From positions 148,209 through 212,208 of the forward strand of contig CAVWDE010000025.1 in the NCBI GenBank assembly GCA_963753685.1: 64,000 nt of DNA, in the 5' to 3' direction. The position numbers and the translations under genes were made by a program. The DNA is from DATAOG01 sp963753685 (lineage in GTDB: Bacteria; Pseudomonadota; Alphaproteobacteria; Geminicoccales; Geminicoccaceae). The notes under the pieces are model-generated. The model ran no database searches. It was given only the letters and a program-made list of their open reading frames with translations, and was not told the DNA's origin. Positions 56,173-64,000 of the stretch are shown here, piece after piece. How positions within the stretch are numbered: position 1 is the first letter of the stretch; every line of letters starts with the position of its first letter.

Positions 56173-57660
56173 TCAGGCTCCAGTCAGAATGATCGAAGAC
56201 CGACGCAGAGCCCTGAGCCAGCTCTGCAGCTCCTCCATGAACGCAGGCGAATCGTTGGCCAGAATAGCGTGTGGTTGTGGCGGCTCGAGCCGGGGCGGCG
56301 GCGGCGCATCAATGATCGCGTACGGCGGATGACCGCCCAACTTCCGCTGAATGTCGAGCTTGATATCGCTCACGCGGTCGTCGATCCAAAGGCTGTCTGT
56401 CTCCTTCACGCTGCCATGGATGAGCAGAATCGCGCCGCAGCGCCTGATCAGGCTCAGAAAGCTGCGCTCGTTCATGACGTTCTTGACGTCACGCCCGCTC
56501 CTGCCGGTTCGAGCAAGCGGAAACACCTCGAACTGCAGTTTCTGCAGATCCCGGCGGATCTCGTTCTCCAGAGTCTTGTCTTGCTCGTCTGCCATGACAA
56601 ACACTCGGCGAAACGCGCTGCCATCATCAGCCGGTTCACTTTCTGGTCTGATCACATTTTCAATCAAATTGGTCAAATCGATAGCATTGTTCGGTTGGAC
56701 ACGCGCGATGAAATCCGCGTATTCTTTTTTCTTGACTGGTACAGTTTCGAGGCTTGGCGAACGATATAGGAACGTCGGCTTGCGAGCGCGCTGGGCGAGA
56801 TCGTATTGATACATGACGAAGCCGGAGTTGTCGTGACGCCACAGGCCGCTCATTGGTCCAAGGACCTGGACGAATTTGTCGCAGCTGGAGATCCACTCCG
56901 GCGCCTGCTGGCGAATCGTCTCGATGTCCAAAGGATTGTCTTCAGGCAGGACCACGCAACCCTTGGCTTGCAGGCGGGCTGCCAGCTCGGTCCGGAGCTC
57001 GTCGATGTCTTCAGCGGGCGTCGCCGCCAGGCAGACCCGTTGCGCAAGCGCCGGGTCTTCGTTGAGGCCGGCCATCGTGGCACCGGCGGCAGCGCGCGGG
57101 CGCAAGGATCGGAGTTGATGGACGATGTCGCTCGCCAGCTTGCTCAACGCCTCATGGTACTCCCTGCCATCGGGAGCCTCTTCGGGGCGCGGGTAGCCTT
57201 TGGGAAGGCCGAGACTGTTCTCGTCCTCCTTGTTCCGTACGAAATCATATCCTTTGAGAGGATGACCCCGGTCGTCCTTGAAGACTTCGGGCCAGCGGTT
57301 GTGGTCGGTCGAGCGCATGCGAACGACGAAGACCGGGTGATCGGCGCGCTTCTGGCGGACCGCGTTGACGAACCACTCCCGCTCGTCACGGCACCACCTG
57401 GACTCCAGGTACCATTCCGACATCAGGACGACCAGGACCGCGGAGCGCTCGACGTTCTCGCGCAGTTGGCGGGTCAGCGGCTCGTGGCCGGAAAGCCTGT
57501 AGTCCCACCAGAGCGCGACCTGCTCGGCCTCCCGCAGCTCGAGCCCGAGGGCGACCAGACCGCGCAGGTCGTCAAGCAGGCGCTTCGACCATGCGCTCAA
57601 CTGACCGGAGTGGGCATAGCTGACGAAGATATCGTGCTCGTAGTCGCTTAAATGTCCCAT
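56173..57660 (-). CDS. TIR-domain protein with three TIR-like modules
   Basis: This 495-aa protein starts with a clear TIR domain: HDIFVSYAHSGQLSAWSKRLLDDL (9-32), then SAVLVVLMSEWYLESRWC followed by RDERE, where Glu93 in the WCxxE motif matches the catalytic glutamate of NADase TIRs. A second TIR-like segment starts near 207 (RVCLAATPAEDIDELRTELAARL, CDKFVQVLGP), and a third near 350 (RRVFVMADEQDKTLENEIRR, FEVFPLARTG, CGAILLIHGSVKETDSLW). The latter two lack the WCxxE motif. The ATG at 57660 is chosen over a longer frame because it starts just before the TIR fold. It is the first gene of a two-gene operon with the nSTAND ATPase. NADase activity is inference. Confidence 0.85.
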   Translation of the reverse strand: MGHLSDYEHDIFVSYAHSGQLSAWSKRLLDDLRGLVALGLELREAEQVALWWDYRLSGHEPLTRQLRENVERSAVLVVLMSEWYLESRWCRDEREWFVNAVRQKRADHPVFVVRMRSTDHNRWPEVFKDDRGHPLKGYDFVRNKEDENSLGLPKGYPRPEEAPDGREYHEALSKLASDIVHQLRSLRPRAAAGATMAGLNEDPALAQRVCLAATPAEDIDELRTELAARLQAKGCVVLPEDNPLDIETIRQQAPEWISSCDKFVQVLGPMSGLWRHDNSGFVMYQYDLAQRARKPTFLYRSPSLETVPVKKKEYADFIARVQPNNAIDLTNLIENVIRPESEPADDGSAFRRVFVMADEQDKTLENEIRRDLQKLQFEVFPLARTGRSGRDVKNVMNERSFLSLIRRCGAILLIHGSVKETDSLWIDDRVSDIKLDIQRKLGGHPPYAIIDAPPPPRLEPPQPHAILANDSPAFMEELQSWLRALRRSSIILTGA

Positions 57661-57882
57661 GGCGCGCCCCCATCGCGGCTGCCTGGGATCCAACCATGAA
57701 ACGGGCGCCGCCGTCTGTGAACTGCTTCACAACCTTGCGGCGTACCGATGCGCCTGGAGATCACCTGAACGTAGTGCCTGCGACGGCGGTCCCCTTGACG
57801 GCCTGCTTTAGGCGTTGTCCAGGAAGCGGCTTCGGCGCTACACCAGGGACATCGCGTCGGCGGTGGTACAGGGGAGGCGAAG

Positions 57883-58608
57883 ATGGCGCGGGTGGCTTTG
57901 GTGACCGGCGGGACGCGCGGGATCGGCGAGGCGATCTCGGTCGCGCTCAAGGACGCGGGCTGCAGCGTGGCGGCCAACTACGGCGGCAACGACGAGGCGG
58001 CCAACGCGTTCAAGGACAAGACCGGGATCCCGGTCTTCAAGTGGGACGTCGCCGACTTCGAGGCGTGCAAGCAGGGGATCGCCAAGGTCGAGGCCGAGGT
58101 CGGGCCGGTCGACGTGCTGGTCAACAACGCCGGCATCACCCGCGATACCACGCTGCACCGGATGTCGGTCGAGCAGTGGCGGCAGGTGCTCGCGACCAAC
58201 CTCAATTCGGTGTTCAACATGACCCGGGGCGTGATCGAGGGCATGCGCGCGCGCAACTTCGGCCGCATCGTCAGCATCAGCTCGATCAACGGCCAGAAGG
58301 GCCAGTTCGGCCAGGCCAATTACTCGGCCGCCAAGGCCGGGCTGATCGGCTTCTCCAAAGCGGTCGCCCAGGAGAACGCCGCCAAGGGGATCACGGTCAA
58401 CGTCGTGGCGCCGGGCTACATCGGCACCGAGATGGTGCGCGCGGTGCCCGAGGAGGTGCTGAAGTCGAAGATTCTGCCGCTGATCCCGGTCGGGCGCCTG
58501 GGCGAGCCCGAGGAGGTGGCGCGCTGCGTGGTGTTCCTCGCCAGCGATGCGGCCGGCTTCATCACCGGCTCGACGCTCTCGGCCAACGGCGGCCAGTACA
58601 TGGCGTGA
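57883..58608 (+). CDS. phaB: Acetoacetyl-CoA reductase
   Basis: This 241-aa short-chain dehydrogenase reduces acetoacetyl-CoA to (R)-3-hydroxybutyryl-CoA with NADPH. It has GGTRGIG near residues 9-15, NNAGITRDTTLHRM, Ser134, and Tyr147/Lys151 in QANYSAAKAG. The opening MARVALVTGGTRGIGEAIS and the ending ITGSTLSANGGQYM are PhaB-like and distinguish it from FabG (417-1151). RBS GGGGAGGCG precedes. phaA is 16.8 kb upstream. The 222 bases before it hold its promoter and the TIR operon's. Confidence 0.92.
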   Translation: MARVALVTGGTRGIGEAISVALKDAGCSVAANYGGNDEAANAFKDKTGIPVFKWDVADFEACKQGIAKVEAEVGPVDVLVNNAGITRDTTLHRMSVEQWRQVLATNLNSVFNMTRGVIEGMRARNFGRIVSISSINGQKGQFGQANYSAAKAGLIGFSKAVAQENAAKGITVNVVAPGYIGTEMVRAVPEEVLKSKILPLIPVGRLGEPEEVARCVVFLASDAAGFITGSTLSANGGQYMA

Positions 58609-58650
58609 TCGGTCGAGCCCTGGTGAGGGCGTGAGCGCGGCCCGGCGCGC

Positions 58651-59998
58651 TCAGGAGGCCCGGCGCAGGCCGAACGGCTGCATGGCGGTGAACGCCCGGG
58701 CGACCAGCGCGGCCGCGTCGTCGCCCGGTGCCAGCTCGGCGATGCCGGTGGTCAGCGCGACGTGGAGCGGCTGCGAGGCGCCGACGTCGAGCGGCATCCG
58801 GGTCAGGATCGCGGCGATGCGCTCGCCCGCGACCGCTGGCCTCGGCCGCGGTGGCGCCGTCGATCACCAGGCAGAAGCGGTCGCCGCCCAGGCGCGCCGG
58901 CAGGTCCTCGGCGCGCGAGCTGCGGGCGATCACCGCGCCGAGCCGGGCCAGGACCCGATCGCCGGCGGCGTAGCCGCAGGCCCGGTTGATCTGGCCCATC
59001 CCGGCGACCGCGAAGCTGGCGAGCGCGAGCGGGGTGTGGGCGCGCAGGTCGGTCGCGATCAGCCGCTCGAGATAGGCGTGCAGGAAGCCGTGGCCGAACA
59101 GGCGGGTCAGGCGGTCGATGATCGGCGGCAGCTGGGCGCCGTCGAGCCCGCCGCGCAGCCGGCGGCGCAGCCGTTGCTGGCGCACCCAGCCCTGGACCCG
59201 CAGCCGCAGCACCTCGGGCTGGAAGGGGTGAAACAGGACGTCCGAGACCCCCCAGTCGAACGGCAGCGAGCGGTCCGGAAAGCTTTCCGTGCGGCCGATC
59301 AGCAGGACCGGCAGGTCGAACAGCTCGACATCGGCGCGGATCGCGGCACATAAGCGCTGCAGCTCGTCGTGATCGCGGCTGCTGGTGATCAGGACGACGT
59401 CGAGATCGTCGCGGTGCAAGCGCTCGAGCGCGCTCTCGGCGGTCTCGGCATGGGCGGCGGTGACGCCGCCGCCGAGCGCGGTCATCACCTGGATCTTGTC
59501 GCCGCTGGCGGGGCCGACCAGCAGGATCCCGACCCGGTTGAAGGCCGGGATGCCCGGCATCTCGGTCGCCGCCGCGACCCCGAACTCGCTCAGCACCGCG
59601 TCGCGCCGGCGCCGCTCGACCTCCATCGCCGCGAGCCGCGCCAGCGCCTGGACGCGCGCAAACAGCTCGCTGTCCTCGATCGGCAGCATCAGCATGTCGT
59701 CGGCGCCGAGCGCCAGCGCATGGGCCGCGACCGCCGCGGCATCGTCGGGGGTGGCGATCACCACCGGCAGGTAGCGGGTGCGGGGATCGGCCTTGATCTG
59801 GGTCAGGAGCGCCATGCCGTCCTCGACCCAGGCATCGATCAGCACGAGGTCGGCGGCCCCGCCGGCGAGTGCTGCGATCGCCTCGCCATGGCCGTGGCAG
59901 CCGTACAGATCACAGCCCCAGGCGCGCAGCCGCGCACAGACGAACTCCAGCGGTTGGCTCGGCCGCTGTACGACGATGAGACGCGTGGGTGAAGCCAT
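58651..59998 (-). CDS. PleD-like response regulator with degenerate GGDEF domain (frameshifted here)
   Basis: The first receiver domain has its phospho-accepting Asp55 in LVLIDAWVEDG. A second receiver-like domain (GILLVGPASGDKIQVMTALGGGV) has LITS where Asp is expected, so it is probably a non-phosphorylated adaptor as in PleD. The output domain is GGDEF-type but reads LGGDRF, with Arg in place of the catalytic Glu, so cyclase activity is doubtful. The frame breaks by one extra base near 58830-58845; the next frame continues AVAGERIAAILTRMPLDV to AMQPFGLRRAS. Repaired length is 448 aa. The ATG at 59998 starts MASPTRLIVVQ. Confidence 0.8.
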
Positions 59999-60378
59999 GA
60001 GCTGAGGTTCGTCCTGACCGGCGGCGAGCCTACCCCCGAGGTTGTTAAAATTCGGTGGATCGCCGGCCGGCGCGCCGGCGCGCTGCCGGGACCGCCGCGC
60101 CCGGCCGGACCCCCGACCGCCCCGGATGCCGCGATCGCCGCCCACGGGCGAAGCTCGCGCACGATGCGAATATCCATCTCTAACCAGTTGGCGAGACAAC
60201 AATCCAGCTGCGCGTGACCTCTGCGACAGGCGCGCGGCAGGACCCGGAAGCTACACCCGGCGCTGTAACCGCTTGATAACCAGGGAAAATACTTGCAGGT
60301 TGGTTTCATCTGACATAATTCTACCCTGAAGATATAAGGCCGGACCGCCGGCCTGGGTCTCTGCAATGAGGAGCGCAG
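59999..60378. promoter_or_regulatory. Gap with candidate promoter and leader hairpin of the GIY-YIG-like gene
   Basis: This 380-bp gap divides the PleD-like gene from the GIY-YIG-like gene. The right half is AT-richer. TTGCAG (60293-60298) and CATAAT (60314-60319) with 15-base spacing are a candidate promoter. AGGCCGG (60337-60343) and CCGGCCT (60348-60354) form a hairpin with an ACCG loop in the 5' leader, about 25 bases before the start. No gene is supported in the left half, which is GC-rich. Confidence 0.35.
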
Positions 60379-60687
60379 ATGCCGATCAATGGCGACAGAC
60401 ACCGCTTCACGCGCAGGAACGTCGAGCTGGCCCCCGATGCGGCCGGTGTGTACGCGCTGTTCGAGAACACCGAGGTGGCGTACTACGGCGTCGCGCAGGG
60501 CGGCAGCGACACGATCCGGGCCCGCCTCAGCGAGCATCTCGCCGGCCGCCAGGCGCCGGGCCGGGTCAAGGCCAAGCTGTTCAGCTACGAGGTCACCCGC
60601 TACCCGATGAGCCGCGAGCGCGCCCTGCTCGAGGAGCACAAGCGCAACACCTGGCGTCTGCCGGAGTACAACGTCGCCGCCGCCTGA
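60379..60687 (+). CDS. GIY-YIG superfamily-like small protein
   Basis: This is a 102-aa protein with the pattern AGVYALFENTEVAYYGVAQGG, where GVY and YYG are spaced as in the GIY-YIG nuclease core, followed by IRARLSEHLAGR (the conserved Arg) and RYPMSRERALLEEHKRN with a late Glu. Small stand-alone domains of this kind are common and mostly uncharacterised. A nuclease role is inference. The ATG at 60379 follows RBS GAGGAGCGCAG; an upstream ATG at 60366 is in another frame. It converges with the carbonic anhydrase gene. Confidence 0.75.
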   Translation: MPINGDRHRFTRRNVELAPDAAGVYALFENTEVAYYGVAQGGSDTIRARLSEHLAGRQAPGRVKAKLFSYEVTRYPMSRERALLEEHKRNTWRLPEYNVAAA

Positions 60688-60784
60688 GCGGCCGCATCAT
60701 CCCCGGCGCGGGCCTACCACCCGCCACCCGCGCCGGCTCATCGGACGCGGTCGGCCGGCCGGGCGTTGGCGCAGCGCTGCACCC

Positions 60785-61595
60785 TCAGTCCAGCAGCTTC
60801 ACCTGGCCGCTCGCGAGGTCGTAGACGGCGGCCACCACCTTGATCTTGCCGTCCTTCAGCAGGCCCGCGACCACGGTCGAGGATTCCCGCAGCAGCTGGG
60901 CCTGGAGCCGCGCATTGGCCGCGATCGCCGCATCGAGATCGCCGTTCGCCTGGTTCACCGCCGGCCGCAGATAGCTGTACAAGCGAGCTGATCTGCCCCG
61001 GCACCGCCTTGGCGGCGATCGCGGCCTTGAGCGCGCCGCACTCGCCGTGGCCCAGCACCATCAACACCTTGGTGCCGAGGACGGCCGCACCATATTCGAT
61101 GCTGGCGATGATCTCCGAGGTCGCGATGTTGCCGGCGACGCGGTTGACGAACACATGGCCGATGCTCTGGTCGAACACGAGCTCGACCGGCACCCGCGAG
61201 TCGGCGCACGCGAGCACCGAGGCAAACGGCTCCTGCTTCTCCGCGGTCCCTTGCCTCAGCATGTCGATGTCCTCCTGAAAGGAGGCGAGGTGCTTCTCGA
61301 CGAACCGCCGGTTGCCGTCCATCAAGGCTTTAAGCGCCTCATCGGGGCTGAGCGTGCTCTGCGCCAAAGCCGCCCGCGGCGCCTCGAGCTCCGTCCCGAT
61401 GCCCGCGAGCATGGCCGCCGCGGCCCCGCCGAGCGTCGCACCGAACAGACGCCGGCGCGAGAGCCTCGGCAGCACGTCCCGCTCCCGAACCGGCAGGCTC
61501 TCGGCAGCGGCCGGATGGCCCTCACAGAGGCAGCCGCCGAGGCCGCACGAACCACGCCCATGCCGAGCCTCAGGCTCCGGCCCATGCGCTGACAT
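60785..61595 (-). CDS. Tat-exported beta-class carbonic anhydrase (frameshifted here)
   Basis: This zinc enzyme interconverts CO2 and bicarbonate. The protein has a twin-arginine signal (SRRRLFGATLGGAAAAMLAG) after an unusual 45-residue Cys-rich leader with CGLGGCLC. The catalytic domain follows: GNRRFVEKHLASF, zinc ligand Cys in LACADSRVPVELVFD, RVAGNIATSEIIASIEYG, and His/Cys in VLGHGECGALKAAI. After VPGQISSL the frame breaks by one extra base (about 60978-60990, CTTGTACAG); the next frame continues YSYLRPAVNQANGDL and ends GQVKLLD. Repaired length is 269 aa. Periplasmic location is predicted from the Tat motif. Confidence 0.87.
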
Positions 61596-61827
61596 CGCCC
61601 TGCTCCTTCATTGGATTTGTGGATTTTTGCGCAACCTCGCGAGGGCCGCATTCCGGGGTCCGATCACGTCCCGCCCGCCGGGATTCCCGCGACTTTTCCC
61701 GGATCAACGACCCATCAGGCCATGGCGAGCGTAGCATGGCGCGGGTGCCGGCGCGCGAGAATTCCTGACGACCAACGGGATCAGCGACCGGTTTCGCGGG
61801 TCAAGCTGATGGTGGTGGGCGCCGTCG

Positions 61828-62112
61828 CTACGCCGCCAACGCACGCCGCACCGCGTCCGGGTCATGCTCGATGACCTTGAGCAGAACGCGCGCAGCACCC
61901 TCCGGCCGCCGCCGGCCCTGCTCCCAGCTCTGCACGGCATCGAGCCCGAAGCCGAAGCTCGCAGCAAACCTGGCCTGCGACATGCCAAGCTTGCGCCGCA
62001 GCGCTTTGACGTCGAACTCCTCCGGGACGTGCACGACGAAGCCGTCGGTCAACTCGCCGCGGGCAAACGCCAGCGCCTGGCGCGCCCCGGTCAGGATCTT
62101 GGACTCAGCCAC
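61828..62112 (-). CDS. HTH antitoxin-like regulator (orphan)
   Basis: This 94-aa helix-turn-helix protein starts at a GTG (62112). The N-terminus AESKILTGARQALAFARGEL is typical of HigA/NadS-type antitoxins, and the Xre-like HTH follows: VKALRRKLGMSQARFAASFGFGLDAVQSWEQGRRRPEGAARVLLKVI. No toxin gene was found on either side, so it looks orphan, or the toxin has been lost. It lies 12 bases from a perfect palindrome that should be its own operator. It diverges from the KAP NTPase gene. Confidence 0.82.
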   Translation of the reverse strand: MAESKILTGARQALAFARGELTDGFVVHVPEEFDVKALRRKLGMSQARFAASFGFGLDAVQSWEQGRRRPEGAARVLLKVIEHDPDAVRRALAA

Positions 62113-62123
62113 AGCGGCGTCTA

Positions 62124-62142
62124 TATACGACAATGTCGTATA
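62124..62142. promoter_or_regulatory. Perfect palindromic operator of the HTH regulator
   Basis: TATACGACA (62124-62132) and TGTCGTATA (62134-62142) are exact reverse complements around one base. The palindrome includes a TATA -10-like element and lies just upstream of the GTG start of the HTH gene, as expected for antitoxin autorepression. It may also affect the divergent KAP gene 230 bases away. Confidence 0.75.
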
Positions 62143-62371
62143 GCATGGCAAGGGAAATGGCAGGGTGCGATCCACTGGATCGTCGTCGTCGCCTTCTCCC
62201 ACACCTGAAAGGTGTGCTTGAACGGAAAACCTGACTCCCCGCTGGCCCTCAACGATGCGGCAGTTGCGCTTAATGCTGGCGAAGCGCATACTTTCGCTTC
62301 GCACCCTTTAGCTGTGGCCGAGTGCGGCCGTTCCTGCAATTCGCTCTCGGCCATGGACGGACGAGTCCGAC

Positions 62372-63736
62372 ATGCGCCTCACGCCACAAGAGCCCGACAT
62401 TCCGGAAACTGGGGGATTCACGGACGCTAACGACCTTTTCGGCTATCGAGATTTCGCCGACAGGCTAGCAAATCTGGTCGGCAACATCGATGAGCCCCTG
62501 GCCATCGTCTTGGATGGTCAGTGGGGTAGCGGCAAGTCCGTCTTTGTCAAACAGTGGGCGGGGCTCTTGCGTAAGCGCGGTGCCGTCGTGATCTACTTCG
62601 ACGCATTCGCCAATGACCACTATGAGGATGCGTTTCTCGCGGTCTCGGCAGAAATACATGCAACTGCCAAGCGGCTGCTTGCGGACAAGGATGGCATCAA
62701 ACGCCGCTATTTCGACAAGGCCAAGAAGGTAGCGATGGTGCTCACCCCAATCGCCCTCCAAGTCGGCGCGCGGGTCCTCACTGCGGGTGCTGGGAGCCTC
62801 GAAGACTTCGAGGCGGGTGGTGAGGCCATTAAGGCCGCGGCCAAGGCGATCGGAGACGAGGCGGAGAAGGCCGTCGAGCGTCTGGTATCAGAGCGTCTCC
62901 GCAAGGCGAGCGAGGAACGGGCCACCTTAACGGCTTTTCGGGAGACCTTATCTCAGCTAGCGAGCGCCCTATCCCAACAGCAAGCTAAAGATGGTGAAGC
63001 CTTTCCACTGATATTCATTGTTGATGAACTAGATCGTTGCCGGCCGCCATTTGCGGTCGACATGATAGAGCGTATCAAGCACTTGTTTTCAGTACCAGGC
63101 GTCTGCTTCATCCTCGTCACGCATCTCACCGAATTAGAACATGCGGTACAAGGGGCGTACGGCATTATCGACGCCCCCGCCTACTTGGAGAAATTCTACC
63201 AACTGCGGGTCCTTTTGCCTCGGGACACTGGGCACCGTCCACCGACGCCTTCCGCGTACGTCGCACATTTGTGGAATGCGCTTCAACTCGTATTCCACAT
63301 ATCAGGAGCTCACATCGCGGTCCGTCAGGATATTCAGGCCTTGGCCGAGGCCCACGACCTTTCGTTGCGCCGCGTTGAGAGGGTGATGACGCACGTCGCA
63401 CTGGTTGGTGCCGCGGTTGGACCCAATCTCGCCTTCGTTCCAACGCTAGCCGCTGGCCTTTGCGTGATGCGTCAAGAGGACCCGACGCTATACCACAAAG
63501 CTCGCATCGGCGATCTATCGTGGAGTGACACGCAGTCCTTTCTCCAACCTTCGGGAGGTCGTGGGATAAAAGACAAAGATAGTATCATTTGGTGGAAATA
63601 TGTAACAGGCGGCGGACTTTCGTCGGAAGAGACCGCGTCAGTCGAAAAGATCATACGGCGATTTAACTTAGATGAGCCGCGAGATCTGCTCACCGCGATG
63701 ACAAGATACATAGATGAACTACTGCCAACGAGGTAA
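62372..63736 (+). CDS. KAP family P-loop NTPase
   Basis: This 454-aa protein has the KAP NTPase pattern: Walker A GQWGSGKS (49-56) followed by FVKQWAGLLRKRGAVVIYFDAFANDHYED, and Walker B FIVDELDRCRPP. Between them, AMVLTPIALQVGARVLTAGAG may be a membrane-associated segment, as usual for KAP proteins. KAP proteins include T7 exclusion protein PifA and are linked to phage exclusion; a defence role here is inference. Base composition is clearly less GC-rich than the rest of the window and codon use differs (many A/T-ending codons), a sign of recent transfer. The GAGAAAAGGTG repeat cluster lies about 90 bases past the stop. Confidence 0.85.
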   Translation: MRLTPQEPDIPETGGFTDANDLFGYRDFADRLANLVGNIDEPLAIVLDGQWGSGKSVFVKQWAGLLRKRGAVVIYFDAFANDHYEDAFLAVSAEIHATAKRLLADKDGIKRRYFDKAKKVAMVLTPIALQVGARVLTAGAGSLEDFEAGGEAIKAAAKAIGDEAEKAVERLVSERLRKASEERATLTAFRETLSQLASALSQQQAKDGEAFPLIFIVDELDRCRPPFAVDMIERIKHLFSVPGVCFILVTHLTELEHAVQGAYGIIDAPAYLEKFYQLRVLLPRDTGHRPPTPSAYVAHLWNALQLVFHISGAHIAVRQDIQALAEAHDLSLRRVERVMTHVALVGAAVGPNLAFVPTLAAGLCVMRQEDPTLYHKARIGDLSWSDTQSFLQPSGGRGIKDKDSIIWWKYVTGGGLSSEETASVEKIIRRFNLDEPRDLLTAMTRYIDELLPTR

Positions 63737-63824
63737 TCGTCTTGATCTTCGGGGTCATGGTTCCCGGGGTCAGGTTCCCGCCGGAAAAGGAGCCAAGAAA
63801 CGGGTCGTCAAGAAACGTCGAGGG

Positions 63825-63952
63825 GAGAAAAGGTGGGAGAAAAGGTGTCAGGAACCTTTTCAGGAGGGGAGAAAAGGTGGGGAGAAAAGGTGTCAGTGAG
63901 AAAAGGTGGGAGAAAAGGTGTCAGGGGGAGAAAAGGTGTCAGGAACCTTTTC
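63825..63952 (+). repeat. Cluster of GAGAAAAGGTG repeats with two hairpins
   Basis: The 11-mer GAGAAAAGGTG occurs seven times (starts 63825, 63837, 63869, 63882, 63898, 63910, 63928). The 63837 and 63928 copies continue into TCAGGAACCTTTTC, so GAAAAGGT and ACCTTTTC form 8-bp stems with a 7-base loop (63839-63861 and 63930-63952). Such AAAAGGT-CAGG-ACCTTTT palindromes are typical of REP-like elements mobilised by RAYT/IS200-like transposases; the transposase, if any, would be to the right of the window. No gene is supported from 63737 to 64000. Confidence 0.75.
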
Positions 63953-64000
63953 AGGATAAAAGTGAAGCCAGGCCTCAACGAGCGGCCTGCAGAGCGTCGA

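Noticed and set aside
62143..62371. A toxin gene beside the HTH antitoxin-like gene
   Set aside because: The small open frames here (on either strand) show no RelE/HigB-like features and overlap the divergent promoter region.
63825..63952. CRISPR array
   Set aside because: Repeats are 11 bp with irregular 1-21 base spacing, and no cas genes are near. They resemble REP-like units instead.

Overview
The window is high-GC bacterial DNA with alphaproteobacterial gene order and content, probably Rhodospirillales-like. The evidence is the run fabD-fabG-acpP-fabF-mltG near gmk, the lptF-lptG-lptD-surA-rsmA operon, an HdaA-type DnaA regulator behind an AI-2E transporter, phaA/phaB, and a Cpa/Tad pilus locus. 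No species name can be given from sequence alone. No rRNA, tRNA or CRISPR array was found.

Region 1 (1-24 kb) is core housekeeping. It holds fatty acid synthesis and septal murein processing (fabD' to mltG, then gmk), outer-membrane LPS export and OMP folding (lptF, lptG, lptD, surA, rsmA on the minus strand), pepA-holC-ndk, purN/purM, and a tightly overlapped string DUF2066 protein - PgsA-like - AI-2E - HdaA. An SDR, an MFS transporter, anmK and a MarR regulator follow.

Region 2 (24.7-34.8 kb) is a complete-looking minus-strand Tad/Flp pilus operon: two Flp pilins, prepilin peptidase, CpaB, secretin CpaC, CpaD, CpaE/TadZ, CpaF/TadA, TadB, TadC and a TadD-like TPR/SPOR lipoprotein. Many of its genes overlap by ATGA. 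Directly upstream on the same strand (34.9-39.6 kb) are four genes for lipid-linked sugar chemistry: a membrane GT-C/STT3-like protein, a GT2 polyprenyl-phosphate glycosyltransferase, a methyltransferase and a flippase-like membrane protein.

Region 3 (39.9-58.6 kb) is the most unusual. phaA and phaB, normally adjacent, are separated by about 16.8 kb of accessory DNA. Just after phaA comes a 4.4-kb segment (SLATT/DUF4231-like two-TM protein, a trypsin-like protease fused to a SleB cell-wall hydrolase, and a large lipoprotein) that ends in a second, degenerate copy of the phaA 3' end. Then follow a cold-shock protein, a DUF3500 protein, a TetR-controlled RND efflux pair, and a two-gene unit of a triple-TIR-like protein and a large nSTAND ATPase. 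This looks like a defence or conflict island built into the pha operon.

Region 4 (58.6-64 kb) holds a PleD-like GGDEF protein, a GIY-YIG-like small protein, a Tat-exported beta-carbonic anhydrase, an orphan HTH antitoxin-like regulator with a perfect 9+1+9 palindromic operator, a KAP-family P-loop NTPase of lower GC, and a cluster of GAGAAAAGGTG repeats with hairpins at the right edge.

A striking global feature is that seven otherwise intact genes (fabD, rsmA, pepA, purN, MFS, the GGDEF protein, carbonic anhydrase) each contain exactly one frame shift, and every one is a +1 (one extra base). Insertion errors in the assembly are more likely than decay.
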